Positions 37,070 through 45,779 of a stretch of 64,000 nucleotides of DNA are shown in pieces; within the stretch, counting starts at the first letter, position 1, and the number at the start of each line of letters is the position of its first letter. The position numbers were made by a program, and so were the translations under genes. The stretch lies in NCBI RefSeq assembly GCF_009708175.1, contig NZ_WMBB01000004.1, positions 248,001 to 312,000 on the forward strand, in the 5' to 3' direction. The stretch comes from Nocardia aurantiaca (GTDB taxonomy: Bacteria > Actinomycetota > Actinomycetes > Mycobacteriales > Mycobacteriaceae). The notes beneath the pieces are model-generated. The model ran no database searches and had not been told where the DNA came from. It saw only the letters and a list, made by a program, of their open reading frames with translations.

Positions 37070-37504
37070 TCAGTCCGGCCGCACCGAATCGAGAAGGTCG
37101 GCGGCGCGCTCCAGCATGGCGATGAGAGTCTCCCGCTCGGCATCGGTGAACTCCGCGGCGAGCGCGCGTTCGACCGGGACCGCCCGCTTGTCGGCGGCGC
37201 GCAAGACCGTGCGACCCTCGTCGGTGAGCCGGGTCTCGAGCACATTGCGGTGCCAGGCGTGCGGCGTGCGCTCGATGAGGCCGCGCTCACGCAGATTGGT
37301 GAGCACCGTGTTCATGGTGGGCGGCGTGACACCGCAGCGGCGGGCAAGCTCGGCCGCCGAAATGCCCGGGTTCTCACTCAGGACGTAGAGGGCCGCGTAC
37401 TGGGGAATTGTCACGCCCGCGGGTTTGAGGGCGGCGTTCTTCGCGCCCATGAGCGCCTGTTCGGCGCGCTTGATGTAGGTCCCCAGGCGTTCTTCGACCG
37501 GCAT
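37070..37504 (-). CDS. MarR-family transcriptional regulator
   Basis: A 144-residue winged-helix regulator. The DNA-binding core is ISAAELARRCGVTPPTMNTV then LTNLRERGLIERTPH, with the wing ETRLTDEGRTVLRAAD. The start MPVEERLGTYIKRAEQAL at 37504 has GGGGTG six bases upstream; a GTG three codons earlier is open. It is divergent from the SMP-30-like gene, and the palindrome at 37557-37570 lies between them, so it probably represses itself and the downstream pair. Confidence 0.93.
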   Translation of the reverse strand: MPVEERLGTYIKRAEQALMGAKNAALKPAGVTIPQYAALYVLSENPGISAAELARRCGVTPPTMNTVLTNLRERGLIERTPHAWHRNVLETRLTDEGRTVLRAADKRAVPVERALAAEFTDAERETLIAMLERAADLLDSVRPD

Positions 37505-37556
37505 CGACGTCACCCCGGGAATGATAGCTCACGCACTTGTTAGAACCTTGACGATC

Positions 37557-37570
37557 ATTAGAGCTCTAAT
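37557..37570. promoter_or_regulatory. MarR operator candidate
   Basis: ATTAGAGCTCTAAT is a perfect 14-bp palindrome between the divergent MarR and SMP-30-like genes. It lies between a possible -35 TTGACG and -10 TATCTT (18-bp spacer) for the rightward gene, so binding there would block the promoter. Confidence 0.65.
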
Positions 37571-37630
37571 CTATCTTCGCTCTCACACTCGTATGTCATC
37601 TCTACTCACCAGGCCCGAAAGGCATGAACC

Positions 37631-38626
37631 ATGTCCCACCCGATTCGCCGCCGGGCCGTGCCCGCGGTGATCGCGGCGCTCCTGTCGGCGACGGCGGCGT
37701 GCAGCAGCGGCGACTCGCCCGCCCCGCCCGACCGCATCACCACCGCGTACGACCTGCCCGAGCGCGCCTACCCGGAGAGCATCACGGTCGATCCGCACAC
37801 CGCAGAGGTGTACACGAGCTCGTTCCTCACCGGCGCGGTCTACCGGGCCACGCCGGGCAAGCCCGCGGCCGAGACGTTCCTGCCCGCGGGCGCGGACGGC
37901 CGCAGGACCGCCAACGGGGTGAAGGCCGACGCGAACGGGCGGCTCTGGGTGATCGACCACACCGCGGGAATCACGGTGTACGACACCAAGACTCGCGCCC
38001 TGCTCGCCCGCTTCGACGTTCCCGCCGAAGGGCAGCCGTTCGTCAACGATCTGGCCGTCACACCGGACGGCGGCGTGTACATCACCGACAGCGTGCGGAA
38101 TGTCGTCTACCGCATCGGCCCGGACCAGCTCACCGACGCGTTCGCGCACGACGGACACGGCGGCGCACTCCGGGTCTATCTCGATCTGGGTGCGGCGAAA
38201 GACCCTGCCGCCCAGCAGCCCATGACCCTCAACGGCATCGCCGCCGACGACACCGGCAAGTACCTGATCGTGGTCGACATGACCAACGGCGACCTGTACC
38301 GGGTCTCGACCGAACCGCGACCGGCCGTGCGGCGCCTCACCCTCACCGGCGGGAACGCGGTCGACGGTGACGGCCTGGAGTTGCGCGGTGACACCCTGTG
38401 GGTGGTGCACAACAAGAGCAATGCCGTCTCCCGCTGGCATCTCTCCGACGACGGCGCGAAAGCCGAACTCCAGCACCGCGTCACGGACCCCGCCCTCGAC
38501 ATCCCGACCTCGATCGCGCACAGCGGTGACCGCGCGCTGGTGACGGTCTCCCAATTCGACAAGAACGGTCCCTACGGCGACGGCACTCCGGCCGGCTTTC
38601 GTATCGTCGAGATCGCCCAACTCTGA
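37631..38626 (+). CDS. SMP-30/gluconolactonase-like beta-propeller lipoprotein
   Basis: A 331-residue exported protein with an Arg-rich start, hydrophobic stretch and lipobox ending at Cys24 (LLSATAAC). Propeller blades include YPESITVDPHTAEVYTSSF, NDLAVTPDGGVYITDS, TLNGIAADDTGKYLIVVDM and DGLELRGDTLWVVHNKSN. The Asn and Asp positions correspond to the calcium-binding residues of SMP-30-like hydrolases, but the substrate is unknown. It forms an operon with the flavin/F420 protein gene, 11 bp downstream, under the MarR palindrome. Confidence 0.85.
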   Translation: MSHPIRRRAVPAVIAALLSATAACSSGDSPAPPDRITTAYDLPERAYPESITVDPHTAEVYTSSFLTGAVYRATPGKPAAETFLPAGADGRRTANGVKADANGRLWVIDHTAGITVYDTKTRALLARFDVPAEGQPFVNDLAVTPDGGVYITDSVRNVVYRIGPDQLTDAFAHDGHGGALRVYLDLGAAKDPAAQQPMTLNGIAADDTGKYLIVVDMTNGDLYRVSTEPRPAVRRLTLTGGNAVDGDGLELRGDTLWVVHNKSNAVSRWHLSDDGAKAELQHRVTDPALDIPTSIAHSGDRALVTVSQFDKNGPYGDGTPAGFRIVEIAQL

Positions 38627-38637
38627 AGGAGCACACC

Positions 38638-39036
38638 ATGACCCACCCTGTCATCCCCGAGAAGTACGCCGACCTCCTCACCCGCCCGCTGTTCGCGCAC
38701 CTGGCCACCCTCAACCCGGACGGCACCCCGCAGGTCACCCCGATCTGGCAGATCTGGGACGGCGAGTTCCTGCGCTTCACCACGACGACGACCCGGGCCA
38801 AGCACCGCAATACCTCTCGCGACCCGCACGTGGCGGTCAGCATCAACGACCCCGAAGCCCCCTACCGCTACCTCGAGGTCCGCGGTGTCATCGAACGCAT
38901 CGACGCCGATCCCGAGGGAGAGTTCTTCGACGTCCTCGCCCAGCGCTACGGCCTCGACTACCACAAGCCGGTCGGCGACCACCCGCACCGCGTCGTCCTC
39001 GTCATGCGCCCCACCCACGTCACCTACCAGGGCTGA
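38638..39036 (+). CDS. PPOX-class F420/flavin-dependent protein
   Basis: A 132-residue split-barrel protein of the type called PPOX-class F420-dependent enzyme. FAHLATLNPDGTPQVTPIW and the RAKHRNTSRDPHVAVSI strand-turn are the cofactor-binding features, followed by YRYLEVRGVIERIDADPEGE. Such proteins reduce or bind small aromatic or quinone-like substrates using F420H2 or flavin. The start has AAGGAG eight bases upstream. Co-transcribed with the preceding lipoprotein gene. Confidence 0.92.
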   Translation: MTHPVIPEKYADLLTRPLFAHLATLNPDGTPQVTPIWQIWDGEFLRFTTTTTRAKHRNTSRDPHVAVSINDPEAPYRYLEVRGVIERIDADPEGEFFDVLAQRYGLDYHKPVGDHPHRVVLVMRPTHVTYQG

Positions 39037-39045
39037 GACGCCGCG

Positions 39046-40467
39046 CTATGGGGTGGAACAGACGAAGACCGTTGCCGTCCGGCCGATTCGGGTGATGATC
39101 AACGTATGAGGTTGGGAGCCACGCGGTTTGATGCGGGCGCGTAGGGCGTCGGGGTCGACATCCACGCCCCGCACGAGGATTTCCAGGGGTCCGCAATCGC
39201 GGCGGTGCAGCTCGGCCCGCAGCGGCTTCTCCCGGAACTCCAACCGGTCCAGAACGCGGAATCCCCGCACACCTTCCGGAACCTCGTCGCCGGTCAGATA
39301 CGCGATCCGCGGATCCAGTTGCCACAGCCTGTGTTTCGCGGCGTAATGCCGCACCAGCCCAGCCCGCACCACCGCCCCGTCCGGGTCGATGATCCACTGC
39401 CCCGGCTCACGCTGGGGAATGTCATCCGGGTCGGCATCGGTGAGGGTCCACGGGCGTCCGCTGGACGAAAGCACCGTCGCCCGGCGGGTGACGCCCTGCT
39501 CCGCCAAACCCGGTGACCACAAACAGGCTTCGCGCACAGCACCGTCGAGCGACACCACCTCGATCTCGCCTTGCCACGCGAGTTTGTCGAAATCCAGCCC
39601 GGGAGCGCACTTCACGGCCAGATCGCGACCGGCGTAGGCCGCGAGCAAGTCCGGCAGCGGCGGTTGCAGTCTCGCCGGATCGTGGGTGCGACGCCCGTCC
39701 GCGCGGCGAGCCGGATCGGCGATCACTACCTCGGCGGTGCTGCAGGGCACCAGCGCATCCGCCTTGACCAGCAATACATTCCGTGTCACCCGGGGGTGAC
39801 GGGACAGCGCGGACGCATGACCATCGGCGAGAGCCGAGGCGGGTGCGGCCGGCTCCGCGTTCGTCGCCACCGATGTCTCGCACGACGAGGCGGTCGCGCG
39901 GGCTTCGGCTCCCAGGGCGCCCGGTGGCCTGGACCTCGAATCGATGCCACCGCCGTCCGCCCGGACATCGGCGCCGGGTGTCCCGGCGGCCTCCGACTTG
40001 CGGCGGTGCGGGTCGTCGCCGTCGGTGCGGGAATCGAGCTGTGGCGCACCGAGATTGTGGGCGGCCATGGCGAGGCGAACGGAGTCGAGGTCGCTGCCGA
40101 TGACGGCCGGGCAGACCTCGGACAGCGCGGCCAGTTCCGCGCCGATGGAGCACGTGACGTCATGGACGGTGCGCCCAGCGAGGCGTCGGGCGCGGTGGCG
40201 AGCAACGGGCGAGGGCGTGGCCTGCTGGAGGGCGTCGTCGGTGAAGAGCCACTCGGCCGCGCCATCGAGTTTGGCGGCGGCGCGACGGCGCAGGCGGACC
40301 GTTTCCACGAGGGCGGGGGCGTGATCGCCGTGTGCTCGACGCAGCCGCTCCAGGTCCTTCAGCAGCGAGGCGGGGGTGAGGGCGAAATCGCCTACCTGAG
40401 CCAGGGCGGCCGCGCCGGCCGGACTGGCGAGGTAGGCGATGTCATCGCGAGAGAAGGCGTAGGCCAC
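39046..40467 (-). CDS. THUMP-like/class I SAM methyltransferase-like protein with a long insertion (Rv3037c-like)
   Basis: A 473-residue protein from a GTG start (MAYAFSRDDIAYLAS). The helical N-terminal region is followed by a SAM-fold core with VHDVTCSIGAELAAL and VIGSDLDSVRLAMAAHN, then, after a gap, VLLVKADALV and VIADPARRADGRR. The C-terminal domain (RGVDVDPDALRARIKPRG) is THUMP-like. Between the two core parts lies a ~85-residue Ser/Arg/Ala-rich insertion (about residues 143-228), which the family does not normally have. M. tuberculosis Rv3037c has been linked to methylglucose polysaccharide; that role is not provable here. Confidence 0.85.
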   Translation of the reverse strand: MAYAFSRDDIAYLASPAGAAALAQVGDFALTPASLLKDLERLRRAHGDHAPALVETVRLRRRAAAKLDGAAEWLFTDDALQQATPSPVARHRARRLAGRTVHDVTCSIGAELAALSEVCPAVIGSDLDSVRLAMAAHNLGAPQLDSRTDGDDPHRRKSEAAGTPGADVRADGGGIDSRSRPPGALGAEARATASSCETSVATNAEPAAPASALADGHASALSRHPRVTRNVLLVKADALVPCSTAEVVIADPARRADGRRTHDPARLQPPLPDLLAAYAGRDLAVKCAPGLDFDKLAWQGEIEVVSLDGAVREACLWSPGLAEQGVTRRATVLSSSGRPWTLTDADPDDIPQREPGQWIIDPDGAVVRAGLVRHYAAKHRLWQLDPRIAYLTGDEVPEGVRGFRVLDRLEFREKPLRAELHRRDCGPLEILVRGVDVDPDALRARIKPRGSQPHTLIITRIGRTATVFVCSTP

Positions 40468-40484
40468 GGGATTCGTGGTGCGGC

Positions 40485-41462
40485 CTACTTGGCGGAGGCG
40501 CCGGGCTTCACGCCGGTGATCATGGCGTTGTAGAAGAACTGGCGCGGCACCACGTGGCGCAGCACCTTCTCGTCGAGGGCGGAGAAGGCCAGCCACGCCT
40601 TGTACTGGGCCATGCGGTAACGCCAGGTCAGCTTCTCGTCGGGGACGGCGGCCTCGAAGGTGCGCACCGGCCAGCCCCACAGGGCGGCGGCGAATTCCTC
40701 GGTCTTGGCCTGCACGTCGACGGCGCCGGCGCTGCGGGCCATGCGCTCCAGGTCGGAGGGGTCGAAGGTGTGCAGGTCGACGACGGCCTCGAGGGCGGCG
40801 GCGCGGGAGGACTCATCGAGCTCCTCCTGCGGGCGGCGCCAATCGCTCAGGAACGGCAGCTTGGTGATCTCGGTGGTGATCTTCCAGGTGATCTGGCCCA
40901 GCTTGCGGGCATAGAGGTTGCCGATGGTGGTCGGCTCACCGGCGAACACGAACCGGCCGCCCGGCTTCAGCACGCGCAGGCACTCCTTGAGCGCCAGCTC
41001 CACATCCGGAATGTGGTGGAGCACGGCGTGGCCCACGACGAGGTCGAAGGTGTCGTCGTCGTAGGGGATGGTCTCGGCGTCGGCGACCCGGCCGTCCACG
41101 TCCAGGCCCAGGTTCTGGCCGTTGCGGGTGGCGACCTTGACCATGCCCGGGGACAGATCGGTGACCGAGCCGCGCTTGGCGACGCCCGCCTGCATCAGGT
41201 TCAGCAGGAAGAAACCGGTGCCGCAGCCGAGTTCGAGGGCGCGGTCGTAAGGCAGCTCGGCGCTCGGGGCGACGGCGTCGAAGCGGCCGCGCGCGTACTC
41301 GATGCAGCGCTCGTCGTATGAGATCGACCACTTGTCGTCGTAGGTCTCGGCTTCCCAGTCGTGATATAGGACCTGGGCCAGCTTGTTGTCGCTATACGCG
41401 GCCTGGACCTCCGCCTCGGTGGCGTGCGGGTTCGGCGCGGGGTCTTCAGGACCAACTGTCAT
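40485..41462 (-). CDS. SAM-dependent methyltransferase (Rv3038c-like)
   Basis: A 325-residue class I methyltransferase. The SAM site is ALELGCGTGFFLLNL, with SVTDLSPGMVKVA, ADAETIPYDDDTFDLVVGHA and LRVLKPGGRFVFAGE following in order. A C-terminal extension of about 130 residues contains Trp-rich segments and ends with GVKPGASAK. Substrate unknown. Start MTVGPEDPAPNPH is chosen; the frame is open far upstream but without sense. It sits 17 bp before the THUMP-like gene on the same strand. Confidence 0.9.
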   Translation of the reverse strand: MTVGPEDPAPNPHATEAEVQAAYSDNKLAQVLYHDWEAETYDDKWSISYDERCIEYARGRFDAVAPSAELPYDRALELGCGTGFFLLNLMQAGVAKRGSVTDLSPGMVKVATRNGQNLGLDVDGRVADAETIPYDDDTFDLVVGHAVLHHIPDVELALKECLRVLKPGGRFVFAGEPTTIGNLYARKLGQITWKITTEITKLPFLSDWRRPQEELDESSRAAALEAVVDLHTFDPSDLERMARSAGAVDVQAKTEEFAAALWGWPVRTFEAAVPDEKLTWRYRMAQYKAWLAFSALDEKVLRHVVPRQFFYNAMITGVKPGASAK

Positions 41463-41509
41463 GCAGGGCAGCCTAATGAATAGCCCGGTGAACGGTGTTA
41501 TCGGGCCGC

Positions 41510-42277
41510 TTAACGGCCGGTGAACCGGATCGCATCCGGACCGTCGACCAAATAAGAACGTGTTCCAACCTGCTGATCTTCGGTGCCGAACAACTCTGCC
41601 CACTCGCGACGCGCGCGATCGTGGCCGTGAGCGCCCGCCTCGAAGACCCGTTTGGCGGCCGCGAGAGCCAGGCCCGGACCGTCGGTGAACTGCTTCGCCC
41701 AGCGCAGGGCGGCGGCGAACACATCGTCGGGCGCGACCACCTCGTCCACCAGCCCGATCGCCGCGGCCTCCTTCGGGCCCACGAACCGGCCGCTGTACAC
41801 CAGATCCTTGGCGCGCGACGGCCCGATCAGCTGGCTCGCGCGGCGGATACCGGCGACCGGAATCAGCCCGGCCTTGATGTGCGGCAGGCCCAGTTTCACG
41901 TTGTCGCCGATGATGCGGCGGTCCGCGGCCAGGGCCAGTTCGAGCCCGGCGCCGAGGGCGTAACCGCTGATGGCCGCCACGGTCGGCTGCGACAGCCGGG
42001 CCAGGCAGCTCAGCGCCGACTGGAAATCGGCGACCATGGCCTGCGCCTGCGCATGGGTGAGCCGGGCCAGCTCGGCCATCTCGTCCCCGGCGCAGAAGAC
42101 ACGCTCGTCGCCATAGACCACCACGGCCGCGATCGACGCGTCCGCCGCGATCTCGTCGGCGGCGGCCGCCACCTCCAGCGCCACCTGGAGATCGATCAGA
42201 TTCATCGGCGGGCGTGCGATGCGGAGCACGGCGATACCGTCCGCCACACCCCGGTCCACGGTCACGAATTCGGCCAC
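41510..42277 (-). CDS. echA17: Enoyl-CoA hydratase/isomerase-family protein (EchA17-like) with altered catalytic residues
   Basis: A 255-residue crotonase-fold protein. The CoA and oxyanion-hole segments are present (VFCAGDEMAEL and AISGYALGAGLELALAAD). At the two catalytic positions of rat enoyl-CoA hydratase (Glu144 and Glu164) this protein has His133 (KLGLPHIKAG) and Asp158 (SRAKDLVYSG). Simple hydration of an enoyl-CoA may therefore not be its reaction. It lies between the methyltransferase and Nudix genes in the order seen in M. tuberculosis. Confidence 0.88.
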   Translation of the reverse strand: MAEFVTVDRGVADGIAVLRIARPPMNLIDLQVALEVAAAADEIAADASIAAVVVYGDERVFCAGDEMAELARLTHAQAQAMVADFQSALSCLARLSQPTVAAISGYALGAGLELALAADRRIIGDNVKLGLPHIKAGLIPVAGIRRASQLIGPSRAKDLVYSGRFVGPKEAAAIGLVDEVVAPDDVFAAALRWAKQFTDGPGLALAAAKRVFEAGAHGHDRARREWAELFGTEDQQVGTRSYLVDGPDAIRFTGR

Positions 42278-42356
42278 AGCCGACCACCCTACTTCGGCCC
42301 CGGGTACCGAGTCGCTCCGCCCGTGCGCGCGCTGAGCCGGGCTGCCCGCGCGGACG

Positions 42357-43211
42357 CTACTCCGGGCGCCGCGAACCGCGGATGCGCGCGTTGTCCGGCA
42401 TTTCGGCGAAGTAGCGGTCGGCGTGCGGGAACGCCAGCGCGGGACCCCCGCCCGACGGGTCGTACACCGGCATGATCGGGGTGATGGCGCGGTCGGCCGC
42501 GAGAATCTCGGCGGTGGAAGCGAATTCGCTCAGTGCCGCCAACTGGGTCCAAGTCGGCGGCAGCAGCACGTCCACGCCCTGATGCCAGCGGTCGATGGCC
42601 TCGGTCGGGGTGCACCAGGCGACCACCTCGGCCTCGGAGGTCGCGCCGTCGGCGAGCTGGCCCTCCGGCAGCACCGCGACGAAGAAGCGGGTGTCGTAGC
42701 GCCGCGGCTCGATCACCGGGGTGATCCAGTTGTCCCACGGGCGCAGCAGGTCGGCGCGCAGCACCAGATTCTCACGGGTGAGGAATTCGGCGAAGGACAG
42801 TTCGCGGCGTTCCAACTGCCCGCGCGCCTCGGCGTAGACCGAGGTCTCGGTGACCACGCTGTCGACGGTCGGGCCGGCCAGCAGTACGCCGCACTCCTCG
42901 AAGGTCTCGCGCACCGCGGCGCAGACCAGCGCCTGGGCGCGGCCGGCGTCGATGCCGAATCGCTCGGCCCACCAGGCCGGTTCGGGTCCGGCCCAGTCCA
43001 GCGCGATGGACGCGTCGGAGGGATCGACGCCGCCGCCCGGGAAGACGGTCATCCCGGCCGCGAAGGCCATGCCGCCGACTCGACGCTGCAGGAACACCTC
43101 GGGCCCGCGCGCACCGTCGCGCACCAGCATGACCGTGGACGCGTCCTTCACTGGCGCGGCGGCGGACTGGGAATCGGGCCGGGCAATTGCTTCGCTCACG
43201 TTTCGCACCAT
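42357..43211 (-). CDS. Nudix hydrolase (Rv3040c-like)
   Basis: A 284-residue Nudix protein. The Nudix helix AAVRETFEECGVLLAG keeps the RE-x2-EE-x-G core. GGMAFAAGMTVFPGGGVDPSD gives the preceding Gly-rich loop. An insertion with RRELSFAEFLTRENL follows, as in human NUDT19-like CoA hydrolases. The C-terminal half (WTQLAALSEFASTAEIL) completes that type, so an acyl-CoA or CoA diphosphatase is likely. Several GTG/ATG starts lie close together at 43238-43199; 43211 is a compromise. Confidence 0.85.
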   Translation of the reverse strand: MVRNVSEAIARPDSQSAAAPVKDASTVMLVRDGARGPEVFLQRRVGGMAFAAGMTVFPGGGVDPSDASIALDWAGPEPAWWAERFGIDAGRAQALVCAAVRETFEECGVLLAGPTVDSVVTETSVYAEARGQLERRELSFAEFLTRENLVLRADLLRPWDNWITPVIEPRRYDTRFFVAVLPEGQLADGATSEAEVVAWCTPTEAIDRWHQGVDVLLPPTWTQLAALSEFASTAEILAADRAITPIMPVYDPSGGGPALAFPHADRYFAEMPDNARIRGSRRPE

Positions 43212-43257
43212 AACCGTTGCCCCGGCTAAGCGATACAACCCGCTGCGGGTTCGCCGG

Positions 43258-43698
43258 TCAGTCCATCACATGGATCGATCCCGTGCGGGTTTCGATCACA
43301 GCCTGGCCGGAGGCGCCATGACGGGTCCAGGTGCCCTCCATCTTTCCGGTCCGGTAGTCCTGCACCTGGCCGACCACGGCGCCGGTGTCGTCGGTCCAGG
43401 TAACCAGGAAGATGCCGGCCTCGATGGGCTCGATCGCGACCGGAGAGGTGTTCCGGCGTCCGGTGTCCGCGGCGGTGTAGGTCAGGGTGCGTCCGTCCGC
43501 GGCGAAGGTGAGGGCGCCACTCGGGCCACTGTCATAGGCGAGCTGCACCGTCCTGCCGTTCAGATCCGACGGGGCGGCGGCCTTGCCGAGGGTCTCCGCG
43601 GCGTGCGAGTTCGAAACCCGCTGGGCGGCCGGTGGATCGGCCACGCATCCGGTGGCGGCGAGGGCGAGGATCGCGATCGCACCGATGCTCCGGCCCAC
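43258..43698 (-). CDS. MoaF-like domain lipoprotein
   Basis: A 146-residue exported protein. GTG start with AGGGAG six bases upstream, hydrophobic AIAILALAATGC with the lipobox Cys at 18, then a small beta-barrel-like domain: DLNGRTVQLAYDSGPSGALTF, GRTLTYTAADTG, GIFLVTWTDDTGAVVGQVQD and GSIHVMD. This strand pattern matches MoaF-type lipocalin-like proteins. Function unknown. Confidence 0.75.
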   Translation of the reverse strand: MGRSIGAIAILALAATGCVADPPAAQRVSNSHAAETLGKAAAPSDLNGRTVQLAYDSGPSGALTFAADGRTLTYTAADTGRRNTSPVAIEPIEAGIFLVTWTDDTGAVVGQVQDYRTGKMEGTWTRHGASGQAVIETRTGSIHVMD

Positions 43699-43834
43699 AA
43701 GCAGCTCCCTCCATCCACAGCAGTTGCGGACAGTTTGCCCGGTAGCGGCAGCGAATGCAATGATGCAATCGCAATTCGCCAAGGGTCCGCGAGATCGCTT
43801 ACGGGAAGCCGGTTCCGCGTGCGGGAGAAGAACC

Positions 43835-44668
43835 TCAGCGGTTGCGGTGCCGCCCGAAACGCTGGCTGCGCCGCGCGAAATAGCGGCCGTCGACGCGGTC
43901 CAGCTGGATCGGCTGGCGGAACGCCTCACTGAGGTTCTCGGAGGTGAGCACATCGCTGAGCAAACCCTGCGCGACCACACTGCCCTCATTGAGCAGCATG
44001 CCGTGCGTGAAGCCCGGCGGAATCTCCTCCACGTGGTGGGTGACCAGCACGGTGGCGGGCGCGTCCGGATCGGCGGCCAGATCGCCGAGCCGTTCGACCA
44101 ACTCCTCGCGCCCGCCCAGATCGAGGCCGGCCGCGGGTTCGTCGAGCAGCAGCAGTTCCGGATCGGACATGAGGGCGCGGGCGATGAGCACCCGCTTACG
44201 CTCCCCCTCCGACAGCGTGCCGTAGGCGCGATCGGAAAGGTGTTCCGCGCCCAGGCTTTCCAGAATGTCGATGGCCCGGTCGGTGTCCATGTCGTCGTAG
44301 CGCTCCCGCCAACGGCCCATCACCGCGTAACCGGCGGATACCACCAGGTCGGAGACCTTCTCATCGAGCGGCACCCGGCTGGCTATGGCGGCTGAGGACA
44401 GGCCGATGCGCGGGCGTAGCTCGTTGATGTCGACCCGGCCCAGGGTCTCGCCGAGCAGGTTGGCGACCCCGGAGGTGGGATGCATCTCCGCGGCGGCCAT
44501 GCGCAGCAGCGAGGTCTTGCCGGCTCCGTTGGGGCCGAGCACGACCCAGCGCTCGTCCAATTCCACCTGCCAGGTGACCGGACCGACCAGGGTATGTCCG
44601 GAACGTCGGACGGCGACGTCGCTGAAATCGATGAGCAGATCGGGATCCGGTTGCGGCACGGGGTCCAT
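43835..44668 (-). CDS. ABC transporter ATP-binding protein (Rv3041c-like)
   Basis: A 277-residue stand-alone ABC ATPase. Walker A GPNGAGKTS, the signature LSEGERKRVLIARAL, Walker B LLLLDEPAAGLDL and the switch His in LVTHHVEEIP are all present. No membrane subunit gene adjoins it, so it may serve a distant permease or act as a non-transport ABC protein of the ModF-like type. It is conserved beside serB2 in mycobacteria. Confidence 0.93.
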   Translation of the reverse strand: MDPVPQPDPDLLIDFSDVAVRRSGHTLVGPVTWQVELDERWVVLGPNGAGKTSLLRMAAAEMHPTSGVANLLGETLGRVDINELRPRIGLSSAAIASRVPLDEKVSDLVVSAGYAVMGRWRERYDDMDTDRAIDILESLGAEHLSDRAYGTLSEGERKRVLIARALMSDPELLLLDEPAAGLDLGGREELVERLGDLAADPDAPATVLVTHHVEEIPPGFTHGMLLNEGSVVAQGLLSDVLTSENLSEAFRQPIQLDRVDGRYFARRSQRFGRHRNR

Positions 44669-44693
44669 CTTGGCCCACTGCCCTGGACGATCG

Positions 44694-44960
44694 TCAACGT
44701 GGTGGGAGAATTCGGTGCGTGTCCTCCCCGGAAGCGCGATGGCGATAGGCGATTTCGTGTGCGCGACTGTCGAATTCCGATACTTCGCGCTCCGTGTCCG
44801 GCAACCCGCGGTCCCACGCGTCCGCGCTCGCGGACCGGAACATCGGTGCCAGGATCAGTGCCGCCGGGACCGAGGGCGCGCCCACACGATCAGAACAACC
44901 AGCAGTGTTGTCATTTCGGTGGTTTCCCTCGAGGAAACGTGAATCGGTCCTTGCCCACAC
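44694..44960 (-). CDS. Doubtful small protein, possibly frameshifted
   Basis: An 88-residue frame whose second half reads ALILAPMFRSASADAWDRGL then PDTEREVSEFDSRAHEIAYR, plausible as coding. A different frame just upstream starts MTTLLVVLIVWARPR (ATG at 44914), a membrane-anchor-like beginning. One frameshift would join the two into a ~70-residue single-pass protein. I recognise no family. Confidence 0.3.
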   Translation of the reverse strand: MWARTDSRFLEGNHRNDNTAGCSDRVGAPSVPAALILAPMFRSASADAWDRGLPDTEREVSEFDSRAHEIAYRHRASGEDTHRILPPR

Positions 44961-45035
44961 CTTCGGGGAAGTCGATACGCACTGCCCATAGGGGTCAGCG
45001 CGCCGACTATTCCGTTCGCTGGTGCGACGTCCGAA

Positions 45036-45779
45036 CTACGGCACCGCGATCACTGTCGTCGATCCCGGAGCCACCTCCGTGAAACCGGCATCGCGCACCG
45101 CCACCGCGCCGCCCTCGACCACCCTCCGCTGCAATTCCGCCCAATGAGCCGTATCGGCCTCCGCGACGGTGCACCGGAAACCCTGTGCGGCCCACGCATA
45201 CGCCCGCCCGACCGGGAGAGCGCCCGCCAGCAACATGCTGGCATGTCCTACCTGTGCCGCGGCCTTCCCCACCGTCATACCCAGTTCCGCGTTCACCCAC
45301 AGCACCGGATATTCCGGATCGACTGCGATCTCCTCCGCCGCGGGCAATTCGGTGCCGCTGATCTGGAGGCGCCGGATGCGCGGATCCACCTCGCCGACCG
45401 GGCCCGGCACCAGCGCCCGCGCCTGCGCGCCCGCGAATTCGACTGTGACACCGTCTACTTCCTGCGCCGCCAGCCACTGCGCCCCGCGCGCCCGCCGCGC
45501 CACCTTGCGAATGCGCGAGCGCTTCCAGGTCAGATAGCGCTCCTCCCATTCCCCATCGGGCCCGACCCGCTCGTCGAGGCACAACGCCACCACCGCGGAG
45601 GCGGCGGCGGCCAGAAGCGCGCCGCGCGCCGGCGGATCGTTCTTCGGAATGTGCAGCACCATCTGCATGGCCTGCACGAGCGCCGGATCCTCGGGATCAC
45701 CTCCGCCGCCGTATCCCCTCGCCAATTCCGCGTGCCTGGCCACGAAACCGGCATCGATGGTGGATCCGACGCTCGACAC
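45036..45779 (-). CDS. Peptidyl-tRNA hydrolase PTH2-domain protein
   Basis: A 247-residue protein. The C-terminal ~100 residues carry the PTH2 fold, with LWVNAELGMTVGKAAAQVGH then ASMLLAG, and the conserved Asp/Thr part AVRDAGFTEVAPGSTTVIAV. The N-terminal part, with ARGALLAAAASAVVALCLDE and a helical YLTWKRSRIRKVARRAR, is unlike plain PTH2 enzymes, so peptidyl-tRNA hydrolysis is not certain. GTG at 45779 has GGAG upstream; an ATG 23 codons earlier is open. Confidence 0.8.
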   Translation of the reverse strand: MSSVGSTIDAGFVARHAELARGYGGGGDPEDPALVQAMQMVLHIPKNDPPARGALLAAAASAVVALCLDERVGPDGEWEERYLTWKRSRIRKVARRARGAQWLAAQEVDGVTVEFAGAQARALVPGPVGEVDPRIRRLQISGTELPAAEEIAVDPEYPVLWVNAELGMTVGKAAAQVGHASMLLAGALPVGRAYAWAAQGFRCTVAEADTAHWAELQRRVVEGGAVAVRDAGFTEVAPGSTTVIAVP

